From Gamarada debralockiae (lineage: Eukaryota; Ascomycota; Leotiomycetes; Helotiales; Hyphodiscaceae): a stretch of 64,000 nucleotides of DNA. Position 1 is the first letter of the stretch; each line of letters opens with the position of its first letter. The stretch covers positions 97,081 to 161,080 of the forward strand of contig NXFV01001589.1 in NCBI GenBank assembly GCA_002803225.1, given 5' to 3'. A program made the translations under genes and the position numbers. Positions 45,042 to 56,859 of this stretch are shown here, one piece after another. Below the pieces are notes generated by a model. The model had not been told where the DNA came from. It searched no databases and worked only from the letters and a program-made list of their open reading frames with translations.

Positions 45042-48000
45042 ATGGAGCAGCGTTCTGAACAGCCCAATTGGGAACAGGCTATCACTCGTTTCAATGAATA
45101 CGTCAAGAAAAATTGCGCGCTTGAGATACTCGACCCAGGAGACCCAGATACTTCCAAGCCTGCAATAACACGCCCTTTCATGCCTCTGGATCGGATCAAG
45201 GACTACTTCCAAAGACAGAACTACAGCGATCTAAGAGCCATCCTTACGAGCTTGTTCCCCAGCGATCCTATCAATCCCAAGACTATCTTTCCAAAATATA
45301 CTGCGGTGTTCTGCACTCTTCTCTTTGCCGGGAGAGGAAAGTACATCAAGCACTTTACACGTTTTGACAACCTCAGCGACACAGCACTACCTTTTGAACC
45401 CGGGCACACACCCGCCAACGCGCCGTTGACGGCTGGAGACCCAAATTTCTGGACCGACATCTGTAAAGAACAATGGAGATTTTGCGCGCCGGTTTTGGAG
45501 GACCCGATATCAGACAAGCATTTTGAGAGCGAAAGGGTACTGCCGATTGTCTATAAGAAGAGGCTGGCTGGTGGAGGGAGTGCAAATCTTTGGCTTATCA
45601 AGATCCATCCTTTCTACAACAAAATTATTCCTGACGAAACCAAAGATGTAAGTTTCGCGCTCCCTTGCCTATTCTTGCAGCGAAATAGCTAACATCTGAA
45701 AGCGTTTGGGAGAACATTATGCGAATACCTTCGTACTCAAAGAGTATACCACGGACGATGCGCGAAAATACTACTACAACGAAACCTCCGCGTTCAACTT
45801 GATTGGATCGAATCAACACATCATAGGCTTCTATGGAAACTTCACTCGGAATGGCACATTCAACGTGCTTCTTGAATATGCGGATAAAGGAACCTTGAAG
45901 GAGTTCTTTGAGAACAAGACTCTAGTCCCTCCAGCTAACGGCGAGGATATTCTCCGATTGTGGGAGGCACTTTTCAAGCTGATAGATGCTTTGAAACGCA
46001 TACACCAGGTTGACAATCCATCTGCTGCTGGACCTCAGATATTTCAAGGGTGAGTAAATCCGGGGTATGTTATTAAATCACACTAATGATTACATTAGAT
46101 GGCACCAAGATGTGAAGCCAGAAAATATCCTTGTCGTGAGCAATGGTGCCAGGCACCCGCATGAGTGGCAGTTCAAGCTCGCCGATCTTGGTATCAGTCA
46201 CTTCAAAAGAAGAAGTCCCTCTTTGAGGGAAGACTCCGTTGCGAGCGATACATACGGAACCCGGACTTATGGTCAGAAATCCAAACTAACTTTTTGCTGT
46301 GTTGTGCTGACAAGATGTTGTAGGGGCTCCGGAAGCATCCAGACCAGACGTCATCTCTGCACAGGCCAAGCTGAGTGTCAAACAAAACATCGACATATGG
46401 TCCCTTGGATGCATATATAGCGAAACTATTCGATGGCTGGCTCACCAACATGTTGGGGTATGTGAATATCGGAAGGAAAGGAAGTTCGAAACCGCGCAAT
46501 ATCAGGCAGTCGGTGGCGTTGACTGCTTCCACAACGGAGACATGGTGCTCAGGGCAGTACGGGAGTCTCATAAAAGATCGATCAGAGATCTCCACAAGGG
46601 AGATTGCATTACCGAGACTGTTGTTCCCATGGTCGAATCAATGCTAGACTGCGCAGATGGGAGGCCGTCTGCGCATCAATTGTGGCGCAGCCAATTGAGA
46701 ATTATCGAAAACGCAAAATCCGAGCTCGTCATTGCTAGAGAATACGAGGGAAGCTCACCACCTCAAAGCCCTCCCGTAAACTCCTACGAGAGAAACGTAC
46801 CGCGTCATCACCCCTCCCACCTATCTCGACGACCATCCATATCTGGATCGCCTCCACCAAAATTACCACCAAAATTACCACCTGAGTATGCTGAGGCTTT
46901 CCAACCCTTAGGCCAGGATCATCCTAAGACTGCTATTATAAGACCATTTCGTGAGCGAGATCATGTCAACAGTGCTCCCACAATCCTAGGCCAAGAAGAG
47001 GGCCCTCAGAGACATAGTCCAGACCTGATGACGACATACGGCGACGAGAATGTAGAATCTACCTCCTCAACTCAACAACAGGCCCCTCAAGGAGCTTCCC
47101 CGAAAACCTCTCCACTCACACCTCCATCAACACAACCACCCTATTTTCTAACAATTCCCCAACTTCAGAATCAACACATTATTGAAAATCCAAATACCCA
47201 ACCCCCGAATGGTGGTTCTTTATCGTACTGGGGCGCACAAGAACTACCGGGGCGGCCACGTGGCCCCTCTCCTATCTCGGAAGCAGCCAGCACTCGTTAC
47301 AACACATCCTATTCCGGTACGACACGGAGTCTGGCAGGGAGTCATCGGGGAGGAGCCCAGAATCGTAATTCTCTCAATCAACGTGTGGAAGTCAATGGAA
47401 ACCCTGGTTACCAAACGTCGCCACATCCAGACGCTTCTTTTGTCAACGACCTGAAATCGCAACCAAGTTTCAGCGCTAATCACCACTACCAAAACGAATC
47501 GGCAAGTCCTTCAAGCATCGTCTCTCCTGTATCCCCCCATCCTTTCTATCAGCAACCATTCTCTGATCCCTCTTCCCCACAACCGCGAAATCATCATCGA
47601 AGGGCTCGAGCCAGCGTCCAACATACAGCCGCTGATCACATGACATTGGAAGAAGCCTTGGACTGGAAGCGCAAATGCAAGACCACAAATTCTCAGGCAC
47701 CGGGGCTGAATAAAGATCTCCAAAACAGGTTGAGAGGTCGAGATCACGTAGGTATTTGATTGAACTTCCTTAAACCTCTACTGACAAATCCTCTAGGTAT
47801 TCTTGATTGACGACTCCGTCAGTATGGTTGAATATTGGCCGCAAGTTTGCAAAGTCTTTGAAGCTTTATCATATATTGTGAAAGAGACAGATAATGACGG
47901 ACTTGATCTTTACTTCACAATTTCACAGGCTTTTGAAAAGGGCGTCAAACAGACATCCAAGCTGTTGCAGATCATTGAAGCACAGAAACAGCGCAGACAG

Positions 48001-48538
48001 TCGACTACAGATATCAACATCCGCTTGACAGCTATCCTCGATGAGTACAAAAGTAAGCTCGATAAAACCAAATGGTTCCGAGGCCCGGCCAAGCCTCTAA
48101 GCTTGTACATTTTTACAAACGGCATTTGGGAAGACGAAGTTACTGCAGAAGGGCCGATACGGAATGCAGTACAAAAGCTCCAAGATCTCAGGAAGGACAG
48201 ACAACAGATAGGGATCCAGTTCATCAGTTTTGGTGACGATGCAGTTGGGCTTCGGCGACTACAGCATCTGGATGACGAACTTGACGTGCCTGAGTGGGTA
48301 TTCCCCTCCTTGTTGCATCTTCATGAGGACTGACGCCCGTTTCAGAGATATCGTTGACACCGAACCCTGGGACGGAAATGTCTGGAAGATGCTGCTTGGC
48401 CCAATTAGCGCAGGCATGGATGTCAGAAACCGGCAAAGCTTTAGGAGTTCTGCGATTGTTGGCACTACTGAACTGGCAGGAGCTTCCAGCTCAAAGAGAT
48501 GGTCGATCCCACGAATTCACACAACTGGCTTCAGCTAA
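45042..48538 (+). CDS. Protein kinase fused to a C-terminal von Willebrand factor A domain
   Basis: Exons: 45042-45647, 45703-46049, 46099-46271, 46324-47747, 47797-48293, 48346-48538, about 1079 residues. A ~170-residue N-terminal region of unknown function precedes the Ser/Thr kinase domain: Gly-rich AGGGSANLW (~175), Lys in TFVLKEY (~214), catalytic loop WHQDVKPENIL (~318; Gln replaces Arg of HRD), metal motif LADLGIS (DLG instead of DFG), and GAPEASRP (~376) with IDIWSLGCI. A ~300-residue Pro/Ser/Gln-rich disordered linker follows (KLPPKLPPEY repeat). The vWA domain starts VFLIDDSVSM (~851) with an intact DxSxS MIDAS, then LYIFTNGIWE and VWKMLLG. Intron ends are canonical (GTAAGT, GTGAGT, GTCAGA, GTAGGT, GTGGGT). 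The last ~40 residues are less certain. It likely couples kinase activity to a metal-dependent partner-binding domain. Fungal proteins of this layout are largely uncharacterised. Confidence 0.85.
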
Positions 48539-49849
48539 CCTTATTAGAACAATTCATACCTGGATCTTTGAATTGGCCAAATGAATCTACCCCACACGCC
48601 GTTCGCAACGATCGTTACGTCATCGATTCGTTCTTTCGACCTGTTGTATCTATACTTTCCTTCTTGAACTCGACATATACCATGCAAATACGTTCTCGCC
48701 TTACTTACCAACGGCCTCCTTTGAAAAATCCTCTGAGCTTCATCGATTCTGACAATGTATACTTCCACGACAAACAACTTACGAAATCCAGCATCTCTCA
48801 TTACTTTGCACATAGCGGCGGCGTTCAAAATTTGCTCATATACCCACAGTTATCATGTAACTATTGCATAGTGTGGTTTTCATTTCAGGGTCATATAGAG
48901 AAGGTTTGGATATATTTTCTGGGTTATCACAAAAAGCACTTGATGAAGACTGTGTGGGTGGGGACTAGAGGCCTTCGTTCAACGGCAACTTTCCAGTGGC
49001 TGATACAATCTTTACTTAATGCAAGCAGTGGTATTGAGATATTGTCTACCTTATTGGTCAACATTACACTACTTATGTCTTCGTCGGTTCTGAAAGCGTC
49101 AGTCTGTCAAGTGTTAGAAGTCAGTCCTAGCGAGAGCTCGCTGCCTCCCTTCTAGCATCAAGATACTTTTTTCAAAGAGAACGAATCGACCTCAATTCAG
49201 TTGTCACGGCTAAAGCAACTCAAGTGTAGCGTTCCTGTCGAGCGCCTCGGCGTCTCGGAAATTACAGGGTTCGTGCATAGAGCACTGCAAGAGAACTAAG
49301 TGGTTTCTTGAGCGATTTTCTTTCTCGCTTTTCTTTTCCAATATCCGGCAGCGAAGGTCAGTGGTACCGTTTAGCGGTGTTTTGGTATGACCGGGCAGAT
49401 GACGCGGACGACAGTTTACATGAACGGTTTTCAAAAGTCAAGGACTTATTGTGTTGCGGGGACATTTGCCCCCACAAGTGAGGCTTCAGGACATCGGCTT
49501 GAGGAGGCGGAAAGCTGCGTGTATTCCTTCACAACGGAGGAATTCTCGACACTAGTCCCAACACTTTTTGATTCCGTTACTTCCTCAGAACGATTGCCAT
49601 CTGTTACTTTTCCTTGACTTCCTAGTGTTCATTCAGGATGCGATAGTTCGAGTTGTTATATTGTTAGTCTAATATTCAAGTCACTATATCAATTGATCAC
49701 ACTTCTATACGGGGGTAATCGAGACTCTGCGGAGAATCTGATTATATTCTAGCGTCGAAGCCCAAGTATAAAGACGTCCTCATTTCTCTCGAGATCCTTC
49801 CCAAACAAACAGTCCACAAATTCCACTCCTCTCATCAGAAAGAACATCC
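48539..49849. other. Intergenic, nothing supported
   Basis: A 218-codon frame at 48499-49155 overlaps the 3' end of the kinase gene and has no protein-like character. No RNA gene seen. Confidence 0.4.
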
Positions 49850-50245
49850 TCACTGAATAGCAAAGATAGCAGAAACTGGCTGCCTACCTAACCTCCTATC
49901 GAAGTCCTGGAAAGGCCTGAAGAAGCCATCATGAGCATCCATCATCTCCTCAAACTCCGTCCCGTAAAAAGCACGGCCCAACAAACGCACAATGAACAAC
50001 GGGTAACCTTTCCATGTCACCCATAGTATACGAGAGCTCGTCATTCCGGTGCCTCGCGCTTCGGTCTCCCGTTCCGCCTTTTTACCCCTGGTTTGAATTC
50101 GAAGATAATCCCTCCGAGGCCACAGGTTCTGTACAAAGCGAGGTGCTCGTCTGCGTATACCCCCCAACGGGATAACTGACACCTTCTCATAACGCCCCGT
50201 GGTGATTTCCTGGTAGTACTCGTTCTTGATTCTTTCCTCAACCAC
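49850..50245 (-). CDS. Hypothetical ORF, possibly a partial gene (~130 codons)
   Basis: A minus-strand frame without an ATG start (it opens at a GTG directly after a TGA) ends at 49850. Its second half is protein-like: SSRILWVTWKGYPLFIVRLL, then HDGFFRPFQDFDRRLGRQP. A second frame over the first half (RWGVYADEHLALYRTCGLGG) is also plausible, so the true structure may be two exons with an intron that I could not place. No family recognised. Confidence 0.25.
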   Translation of the reverse strand: MVEERIKNEYYQEITTGRYEKVSVIPLGGIRRRAPRFVQNLWPRRDYLRIQTRGKKAERETEARGTGMTSSRILWVTWKGYPLFIVRLLGRAFYGTEFEEMMDAHDGFFRPFQDFDRRLGRQPVSAIFAIQ

Positions 50246-50729
50246 TCAGCCCCCCGGCCATATAATTACCACATTAAGAAAGGCTCGTGCTGGCGTATCA
50301 TGCCCTCTGGGTTTGCATCGCAAACCGCGAAATCACCCAGTTTTGCTGACAGAGGGACCAGCGCAAGCTTCCTGCTTGCCATTTAAGCAAGCAGTCTTGC
50401 CTCAACGAACGAGTTCCTAAGTCCAGGGCTAAAATATGCTATGAAGAAGGAGGCCAGCCAGTTTAGTGCTTGCAATCGAGCTCCACGGTAGTCTGTGTGA
50501 TAAAGCGCCTCTAGCTTTTGCCGTTGCGACGCAGCTCCCAAAGAAGATAAATAGTTCTCGGTAGCTACTTCCTTCCGCGAAACTCCGAAGATCTAAAGGA
50601 CATTCTAGTAGGGTCTCATCATCTCGAATAACTTTGCGCCACGTGTTGTATACGTCCGGCGCAGAAAAGACCAGCGCATCTACCTCTAGCCGCCGGTCAA
50701 TATCTAGGATACTACGGCTTTGAGGAGAA
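50246..50729. other. Unassigned stretch before a decayed gene
   Basis: No protein-like frame recognised. Sequence just before 50730 may already belong to the decayed repeat gene. Confidence 0.3.
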
Positions 50730-52113
50730 GTACTAGATATACTATAAGAAGAAGTTTGTAGATGAAACGAAGTTTCGGAAGAACGGGAGAGAATGGCTCG
50801 CTCAACTTGGGCTTGAAGTTATGCCCTATCAGTATATTGTAAGTTCGTTTAAAAATTTCATGTACAGAACTGTGTCAGAGTGACGAGTGACGAGTGACAA
50901 GATGGAGTTGGCTTCCCAATCTCCAACGAGGACCGGAACCTGCTAATCGGTCTTTATTATGCATGACGAGCTCTGCCAAGTGACTGACTACTTTTCTCGT
51001 AGTGGAACGAGAAATACAAGAAAGATGAGGTGAAGGAGAGATGGGCATTACAGACTCCCGAAAGACGTCAGGAGATCGAGCGAAAGGCGATCATGTTGAA
51101 GCACCATGTCGATCTTGATAACATCCCACTACGAACAGCGCCTGCCCATCTCGTCGGACCCCTCCCACTTACGTTGCGCAGCTAGAAAGGGTGTACTTCA
51201 ACCTTCCCAAGCGAAACTTTGTCGATTTCGCGAATATCACAAACAAAAGACGCCAATGGCTTGCAGAACTGGGACTCGATGACAGCTTGTACCAAGGCTT
51301 GTGTCAAACACCCGAGCAGACTGTCGCGGTCGAGACTATCTACAGCGATAAGTCGATCCTGGAGTGCAGAGCAATTGAGGTCAAGGCGAAATACCTGAAG
51401 TGATGCTGAACCTTCCTGTCCCATCGTGGCAGGCTCTGGAAAGCTTGTATGAAATATATTCCCGCGGTGGATTTGCCCTTCAAGCAAGTTATTCAGAGAA
51501 ATACATTGAATGGCTGAATCGTTAGACTTGTATTTTAAGCCTTTCTGATCTGCTCAAATGAACCCATCGAACGCTGACAAGGAAGCTTTGGAGGTTGCTT
51601 GGGGTGAGATTGACGAATCCAAAAGGAAAGCTTTGGAAGAAAAAGCCAAGACATTGAAAGAAGAGAGCAACCTACTTTTATAGCCACGGGCTAACTCGAG
51701 AGAAAATAAGGCTATCCGCAATAGAAAGACAAGGAATTCAAAAACAACCTCAAGGGTTACCTCTTTCATCGCAAGCTATGGTTTCAAGCAATCGGTCTGG
51801 ACGTCGCTCCATACAACGAAGCGAGCGAGTTGTAAATAGAGATTGACTAGGAGTCAAAGTCAGCCGCCTAGAAAAGGACAATGTTGGATAAAGCCAAAGC
51901 ACTGAAAGAGTGGTTTGTTCAGGCAAAGCCCGGCGGAAGGCCGAGATGGGTGGGAGCAAGTACAAAGCTCCAGAGAAAACAGTTGCGAATCCCGCCGTGA
52001 TAAAGATTAGGACGGAAGAATTCCAAATCCTGAGGTGGAAGGTCGATTCCAAAGAAGATCTGGTCAAGCTATACTGGGAAAAGACGTCCGAGGGGTGGTT
52101 ACTGGACCAATAG
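50730..52113 (+). pseudogene. Decayed gene with internal repeats (Lys/Glu-rich, HMG-box-like helices)
   Basis: Protein-like segments appear in order but are broken by stops and frame changes. One motif recurs three times: KNGREWLAQLGLEVMPYQ (~50775-50835), NKRRQWLAELGLDDSLYQ (~51243-51297) and LFHRKLWFQAIGLDVAPYN (~51757-51815). A second motif also recurs: ERWALQTPERRQEIERKA..LK (~51034-51105), WGEIDESKRKALEEKA..LK (~51600-51660) and EID-stop-ESKSAA-stop-KR..LDKAKALK (~51841-51911). The W..L.PE.R..IE.KA pattern resembles the third helix of HMG boxes, a weak assignment. One clean intron survives at 50839-51002 (GTAAGT...CTGAC...GTAG). Breaks include TAG at ~50733, a frameshift near 51170, stops at 51681-51683 and two TAGs near 51850-51880. 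Possibly a former transcription or mating-type-like regulator; unproven. Confidence 0.45.
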
Positions 52114-53351
52114 CATGCTCCATACTGCTGATGGCAAACCGATCAGGTGGTCTTTTGGTTAGGTCCTTTCCTTGACGTTCACATATCCGAGGGGATACAA
52201 TATCCTGAGTCCTCGACGGAACGGTCTTCACCCCTCAGCCTCTTCTTTCCTGTTCGTTTCAGACTAGTTCATAGAGTTTTGGTATCGCATGTTACGGGTC
52301 GGAATTTGTTTGGAGCGTTAATTATACCCCATAGCGCTTGCTTGTTGGAATTTGTACTGGACGTTCAGGACCAAATGAATATGATGCTGCAAGGCTGGAC
52401 ATTGTGAGCACTGAATTCGTTCCTCGCCTGACTTCGCTTGCGAGGCCCCTTACCCCCTTACCCCCGTTACCGGTGATTGGAAGGTATCTCGGAAAGCTGC
52501 CGAGTTATCCGCGAGCACGGCTCACTGTTTATTTGTTCGCACGAACTCTCGCAACAGTAAGCTAATCTCTTGGAAGCGACAAAAAGTGGACAACACTTCA
52601 TGCAAGGGCACGCCCAAATGTCAGGCACCTGAACAATTCCTTGACTTCCATAATCTTGGCAATCGAAGCTCTTTGACTTCTTGCTTTGAACGAAATCTCC
52701 AAAAATGATCAACCCACCGAGAGAAAGGAGATAAAACACAAGCTTTAAAGATTGTCAGGGGATGAAAGATCGATCGTCATGACGCACGTGCTCCGATCCT
52801 TGGCAAGGCTTCGCTCAGATCTGACAGGGGCAACGGCTATTCTCACCCGTTCAAGTGACGACGCGTCGTCGCGTGCCCCGCCCTCGATATTACTTTCTTA
52901 CTTGGGCCTCGAACTCCGTCCAGAACTGATGGAAATTTAAAAAATAATACATTTAACTTCGAAAATGTCACTTTTCTGCCGGAAATATTCCAGAAGACAA
53001 TGTTAACTGCCCCCGCCTGTGCCTCCTGTGCCTCCTGTCAGAGCCCGCATCCGAGCAAGTGCTGGAGCCCAAATAGTATGTCTTCTTCTATGCACGTGGC
53101 ATACTTGAAGCTCTGAACCATCTGCAAGCTGCAATGGATTCAATCTTAGATTGTGGATCTGGAAGACCTTGCGATCTACCAGCCTCGGACTACCTACGCC
53201 GGACTAGGAAGAGGGACATGGGGAGAGATCTTTCATGACGTCCTATATATGTGCAGACCCAGCAACGTCCTCTGGAATTTCGACTTCGTCGACAGCCGCA
53301 TCCTCTTTTGGAACCCGACCTGCCCTCTGGATCGCCAACGCAGCAGCAACA
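52114..53351. other. Intergenic, nothing supported
   Basis: Random short frames only; a GTGCCTCCT direct repeat occurs near 53020. Presumed promoter of the phosphatase at the right end. Confidence 0.4.
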
Positions 53352-55624
53352 ATGTCGACATTCTCCAAGCTCGCGTTCGCCTCTGCCGTCCTTGCGCAAG
53401 CAGTGACTGGCCAGGTTCTAGCTCCTGCTAACGACATTCTGTTCCCGTCCAGCTCGTCAGCTACGAACCCTCTCGAATTTGCCGGTGCAAACTGCCCTTG
53501 GTTCCAAGGTGAGCGATGCTCTCAGCCGAATTCCAGATTGAAGCTTGACTGATTATCCTCTAGGACCCGATATGTTTGGAATTTCCACCGATGTTCCAGA
53601 AGGTTGCACTGTTCAGCAGGCTGCGTATGTTGTGAGACATGGAAGCAGGTTAGAAGACACGATCCGAGCCTTTGCGAATAAGATATCTGATACTGGGGTA
53701 GATTTCCGGATTCAGGCTCCTACAGCTCTTGGGTCAGTATCCAGGAAAGGGTAAGTCGAGATTCGAGATTGGGAGCTTGAGGCCAAGACGGAGGCTGACT
53801 CAATTATAGATCCAAGCAGCCATTGCACAGAACAACCTCACTGCCACTGGCTCACTCTCGTTCATTCCCGAGTGGCAAACAGCTCTCTCGAACTCGACTC
53901 TGCAGATGTCCCAAGAATCGATGACAGGTTACAAGGAGGTAGGTTCTGGATATTATGATAAAGCATGGGCAGGACTGACATTTTAAGTTGCACGATTTGG
54001 GCTACCAGCTGAGAGCACGATGTACGTTCTCCTTGATCTTCAGGTAACGTCAACTAACCCTACATAGACCCCGATTTCTATGAAGATGGCAACCCTTTCA
54101 TGGTTTGGTTAGTATTTCGAAACATCCGTGAGAACTAGACTAATGTTTACACAGGGCCAATCAATACGCAGCCCCAGTTACCAGTTCACGCGTCGTCCAA
54201 TCTGCCCAAGCCTTTCTCCAGGGCTATCTATACATTTACGCGCAGGCTTATGGTACCGTCGTTGCCATAAACTCGACAGGAGCGCCTGATGCTCTTGGAA
54301 GGTCTCTCGCGCCAGCCGAGTATGTAATCTCTGGGCAATCCATTTCTGCTCCCTTCAGCCTTCTTGTTCTTGGCTTCCGGAGCAAATGTTGACCCTGCAT
54401 CTTTACAGCCTGTGTCCCGCATATACCAACGTCGACGGAAACAATGTCACAGACTGTAAGTCAGATTGAACGAATTCACGTCCTAAGTTTCAAGATCTAA
54501 CAATCACAGGGGACAATGTCTGGGTTCCAGCTGCCCTCGAGCGCCTCAACTCCTTGGTTACCGGTAACCTCACATTCGACGAGACCGATATCTTGTTCTT
54601 CCCCTACTTGTGCGGATACGAAAGTCAGATCCTAGGCCACTTGAGCCCGTGGTGCGGCGTTTTCACAGATGATGAGCTGGCATCTTACCAGTACTCGCAA
54701 GATCTCGCCTACTACTACGGAGTTGGACCCGGATCTTCAGGTGCAGCTTCAAAGGTCTTCCTTCCATTCTTGGATGGATTGATGTCTCTTTTCATGGAGG
54801 GCCCTGGACAGCAAGGTCAGGGTCTCAATGGAACTACCTTCACTGTTCCTAACCTGATCATGTCTTTCTTGAACGATAATCAAATTGCTGAGATGACTGC
54901 TGCTATGGGCATCTTTGACAACGAGGCGGCACTGCCTCTTGATGCCATCCCAGAGAACCGTCTGTACAATGTGGCACATTTCATTACGATGAGAGGTACT
55001 GTTGCTTTCGAGGTCCTCAACTGCGACTCCTCAGCTGTCCTGCCCTCTTCCTCTGCCAGCGTCAGCACTGGTCCCACTTCAACCGCGTCCTCAGCAGGTT
55101 CTTCCGGAACCGCATCAAGCCTCTCAGTGGGCAACAGCTCCATCACGACTTCCGCCATCGCCAGTTCTGGCACTGCAGAGACTTCCGGCGTCGTTTCCGG
55201 CACAAACAGCAACCGCAACCCACACAGCTCTTCCACCCCTCATGGAGCCTCAACAACACCCCACTCCGGCATGACAACCGTGACCGTGACCGCCTCCGCA
55301 TCCGACTGCGCCGCCTCAACCTCGAAGAAGACCTACCCCACAACACCCTCCTTCAAGCGCTCCGTCTCAACCAACACAACCTACATCCGCGTGCTCTTCA
55401 ACGATGCCGTCTACCCCATCGCGAACTGCCAAGATGGTCCAGGCTACAGCTGTTTATTGAGCCAGTATGCGGATTTCATTCACCAGAAGAGCAAGGCTGC
55501 TGGGGAGTTCAAGGATTATTGTAATGTTACTACGGCCGATGCACCGACTAATATCAATGGTGCGGGTTTCTTTACCGATCTGACGCTGGATTATTTGACG
55601 TTTTTGAAGCCTTTTTTTGGGTGA
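53352..55624 (+). CDS. Secreted histidine acid phosphatase (phytase/acid phosphatase family)
   Basis: Exons: 53352-53508, 53564-53736, 53810-53938, 53988-54021, 54068-54107, 54155-54319, 54409-54455, 54510-55624. Signal peptide MSTFSKLAFASAVLAQAVTG. The catalytic loop is AAYVVRHGSRLED (RHGxR, with Leu-Glu where RYP is usual); further conserved parts are LHDLGYQLRARYPDFY, SSRVVQSAQAFLQGY, LCPAYT and FPYLCGYES. The proton-donor region reads SFLNDNQIAEMTAAMGIF, so the usual HD is ND with the Asp kept. A ~75-residue Ser/Thr linker (55030-55330) interrupts the family fold before YIRVLFNDAVYPI. The donor of intron 2 is uncertain: the better GTAAGT at 53751 would shift the frame, whereas GTATCC at 53737 keeps it. 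Likely extracellular or wall-bound phosphate scavenging, with many N-glycosylation sites. Confidence 0.85.
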
Positions 55625-55748
55625 GTGGAGAAGAGGGGGAGGGTGTTTGATAGATATATGGGGTAATCTAATGTCTATTTACTCGATTCTTAATGGTCTT
55701 GTTTCCATGCAATTGTGCTCTCGTCTATGGGGAACGTAACGACGTCCC

Positions 55749-56859
55749 TCATTTCTTGCCCTGTACAAGGTAGGGCAGGGAGAAACTGTGGCGCCAGATT
55801 AACGTTGGCTTTGAAGAAGACTTGTTGTCCTCCGCGACAGACTTGATGTACCACCGCAAATACTCAATGAAGACGATGTAATGATAAACTCCAATCCCCG
55901 TCCAAATATGCCACCACCCATGCAACTCAGTGACGAAACCCAATGGCATACCAACCACCTCTCTCGCCTGAGTCAAATGGCCACAGAATTTATTATCGAT
56001 ATTCCAAAGAATGAATCCGAACACAAATGTTCCTGCCATCTATCAATACTCAATCCCAGAAGAACAGGAAGTGATCTTACCAGTTCCATAAAGAGCGAGA
56101 TATTTAGCTTCACGCTTGACCTTGGCGTCAGGAACACGGGCTGACAGTAGCCAAAAGCATCGGAATAGCACGGATAGGAGCATGGCGAGGAAAGTGCGCC
56201 GGAAAGTCTTCACGTCGCCAATGAAGAAATGGGCGATTGAGACGGCGATTATGATTCCGGTTAGGAGGGTTGCGAGGGAATTCCGGGTTGCTTTGCCGAG
56301 AGTGATGCTGAGTGCTCCGTAGAGAATTGCTGCTGTTGCGTAGAGCATTGATGCTTCGTCGACTGAATTGGACCATCAGTGTTTGTAGATGAGAAGGGAG
56401 ATTGCAGGGCTGGTCACTCATTTGTGTGAAGTATTTGAGATTCATGTGATATACCGCCGAACCTACGCCCACAAAGATCAAAGTGGCGTAACAGAGATTG
56501 ACGACTTGGTCATTTCCGTTTCGACGATTATTCTGGATACCACGTATGCCGAGGGAGACTGAGCGCAATGTCAGAGCGGGAACAAAATAATAGAGGGAGG
56601 TTATACTATAGCCAAGATTGGTGATGGTACTGATAAACTCCGCAATGTATGGGGTCAGGTAATAATCCTATACTTTCAGCGACAAGCCCATACACTCCCA
56701 CTCTTCAGCAGAACCCACCATTTCGCAGAATCTACGAAAGAAATCAGCCTCGGCATTTAAAAGACACGTGCTTGAAGAATGAGAGGCATACTGGTATACA
56801 GAGGTATTGGGACCCCATCCCGATTCACCCTCGACATATGGCCAATTGAGAAACGGCAT
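55749..56859 (-). CDS. ypc1-like: Alkaline ceramidase (Ypc1/Ydc1/ACER family)
   Basis: ER/Golgi multispanning hydrolase that cleaves (phyto/dihydro)ceramide to sphingoid base and fatty acid. Exons (minus): 56859-56792, 56731-56719, 56667-56418, 56362-56081, 56032-55749, about 298 residues, matching the family. Start MPFLNWPYVEGESGWGPNTS corresponds to the conserved G-x-W-G-P; next FCEMDYYLTPYIAEFISTITNL (family FCEEDY..TPYIAEF). Zinc-site residues are visible in GSAVYHMNLKYF (S, H), the following Asp (QMIDEAS) and TELHGWWHIWTGIGVYHY (two His). Exon 2 is only 13 nt, between introns 56732-56791 and 56668-56718. The fourth intron (56033-56080) ends at GGCAG rather than at the earlier TAG, giving YGTGTFVFGFILWNIDN. 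Hydrophobic segments fit seven TM helices. Neighbour of a lipid-kinase-like gene, possibly in the same lipid pathway. Confidence 0.9.

Noticed and set aside
48499..49155. 218-codon frame after the kinase gene
   Set aside because: It overlaps the 3' end of the kinase-vWA gene in another frame and reads like translated non-coding DNA.
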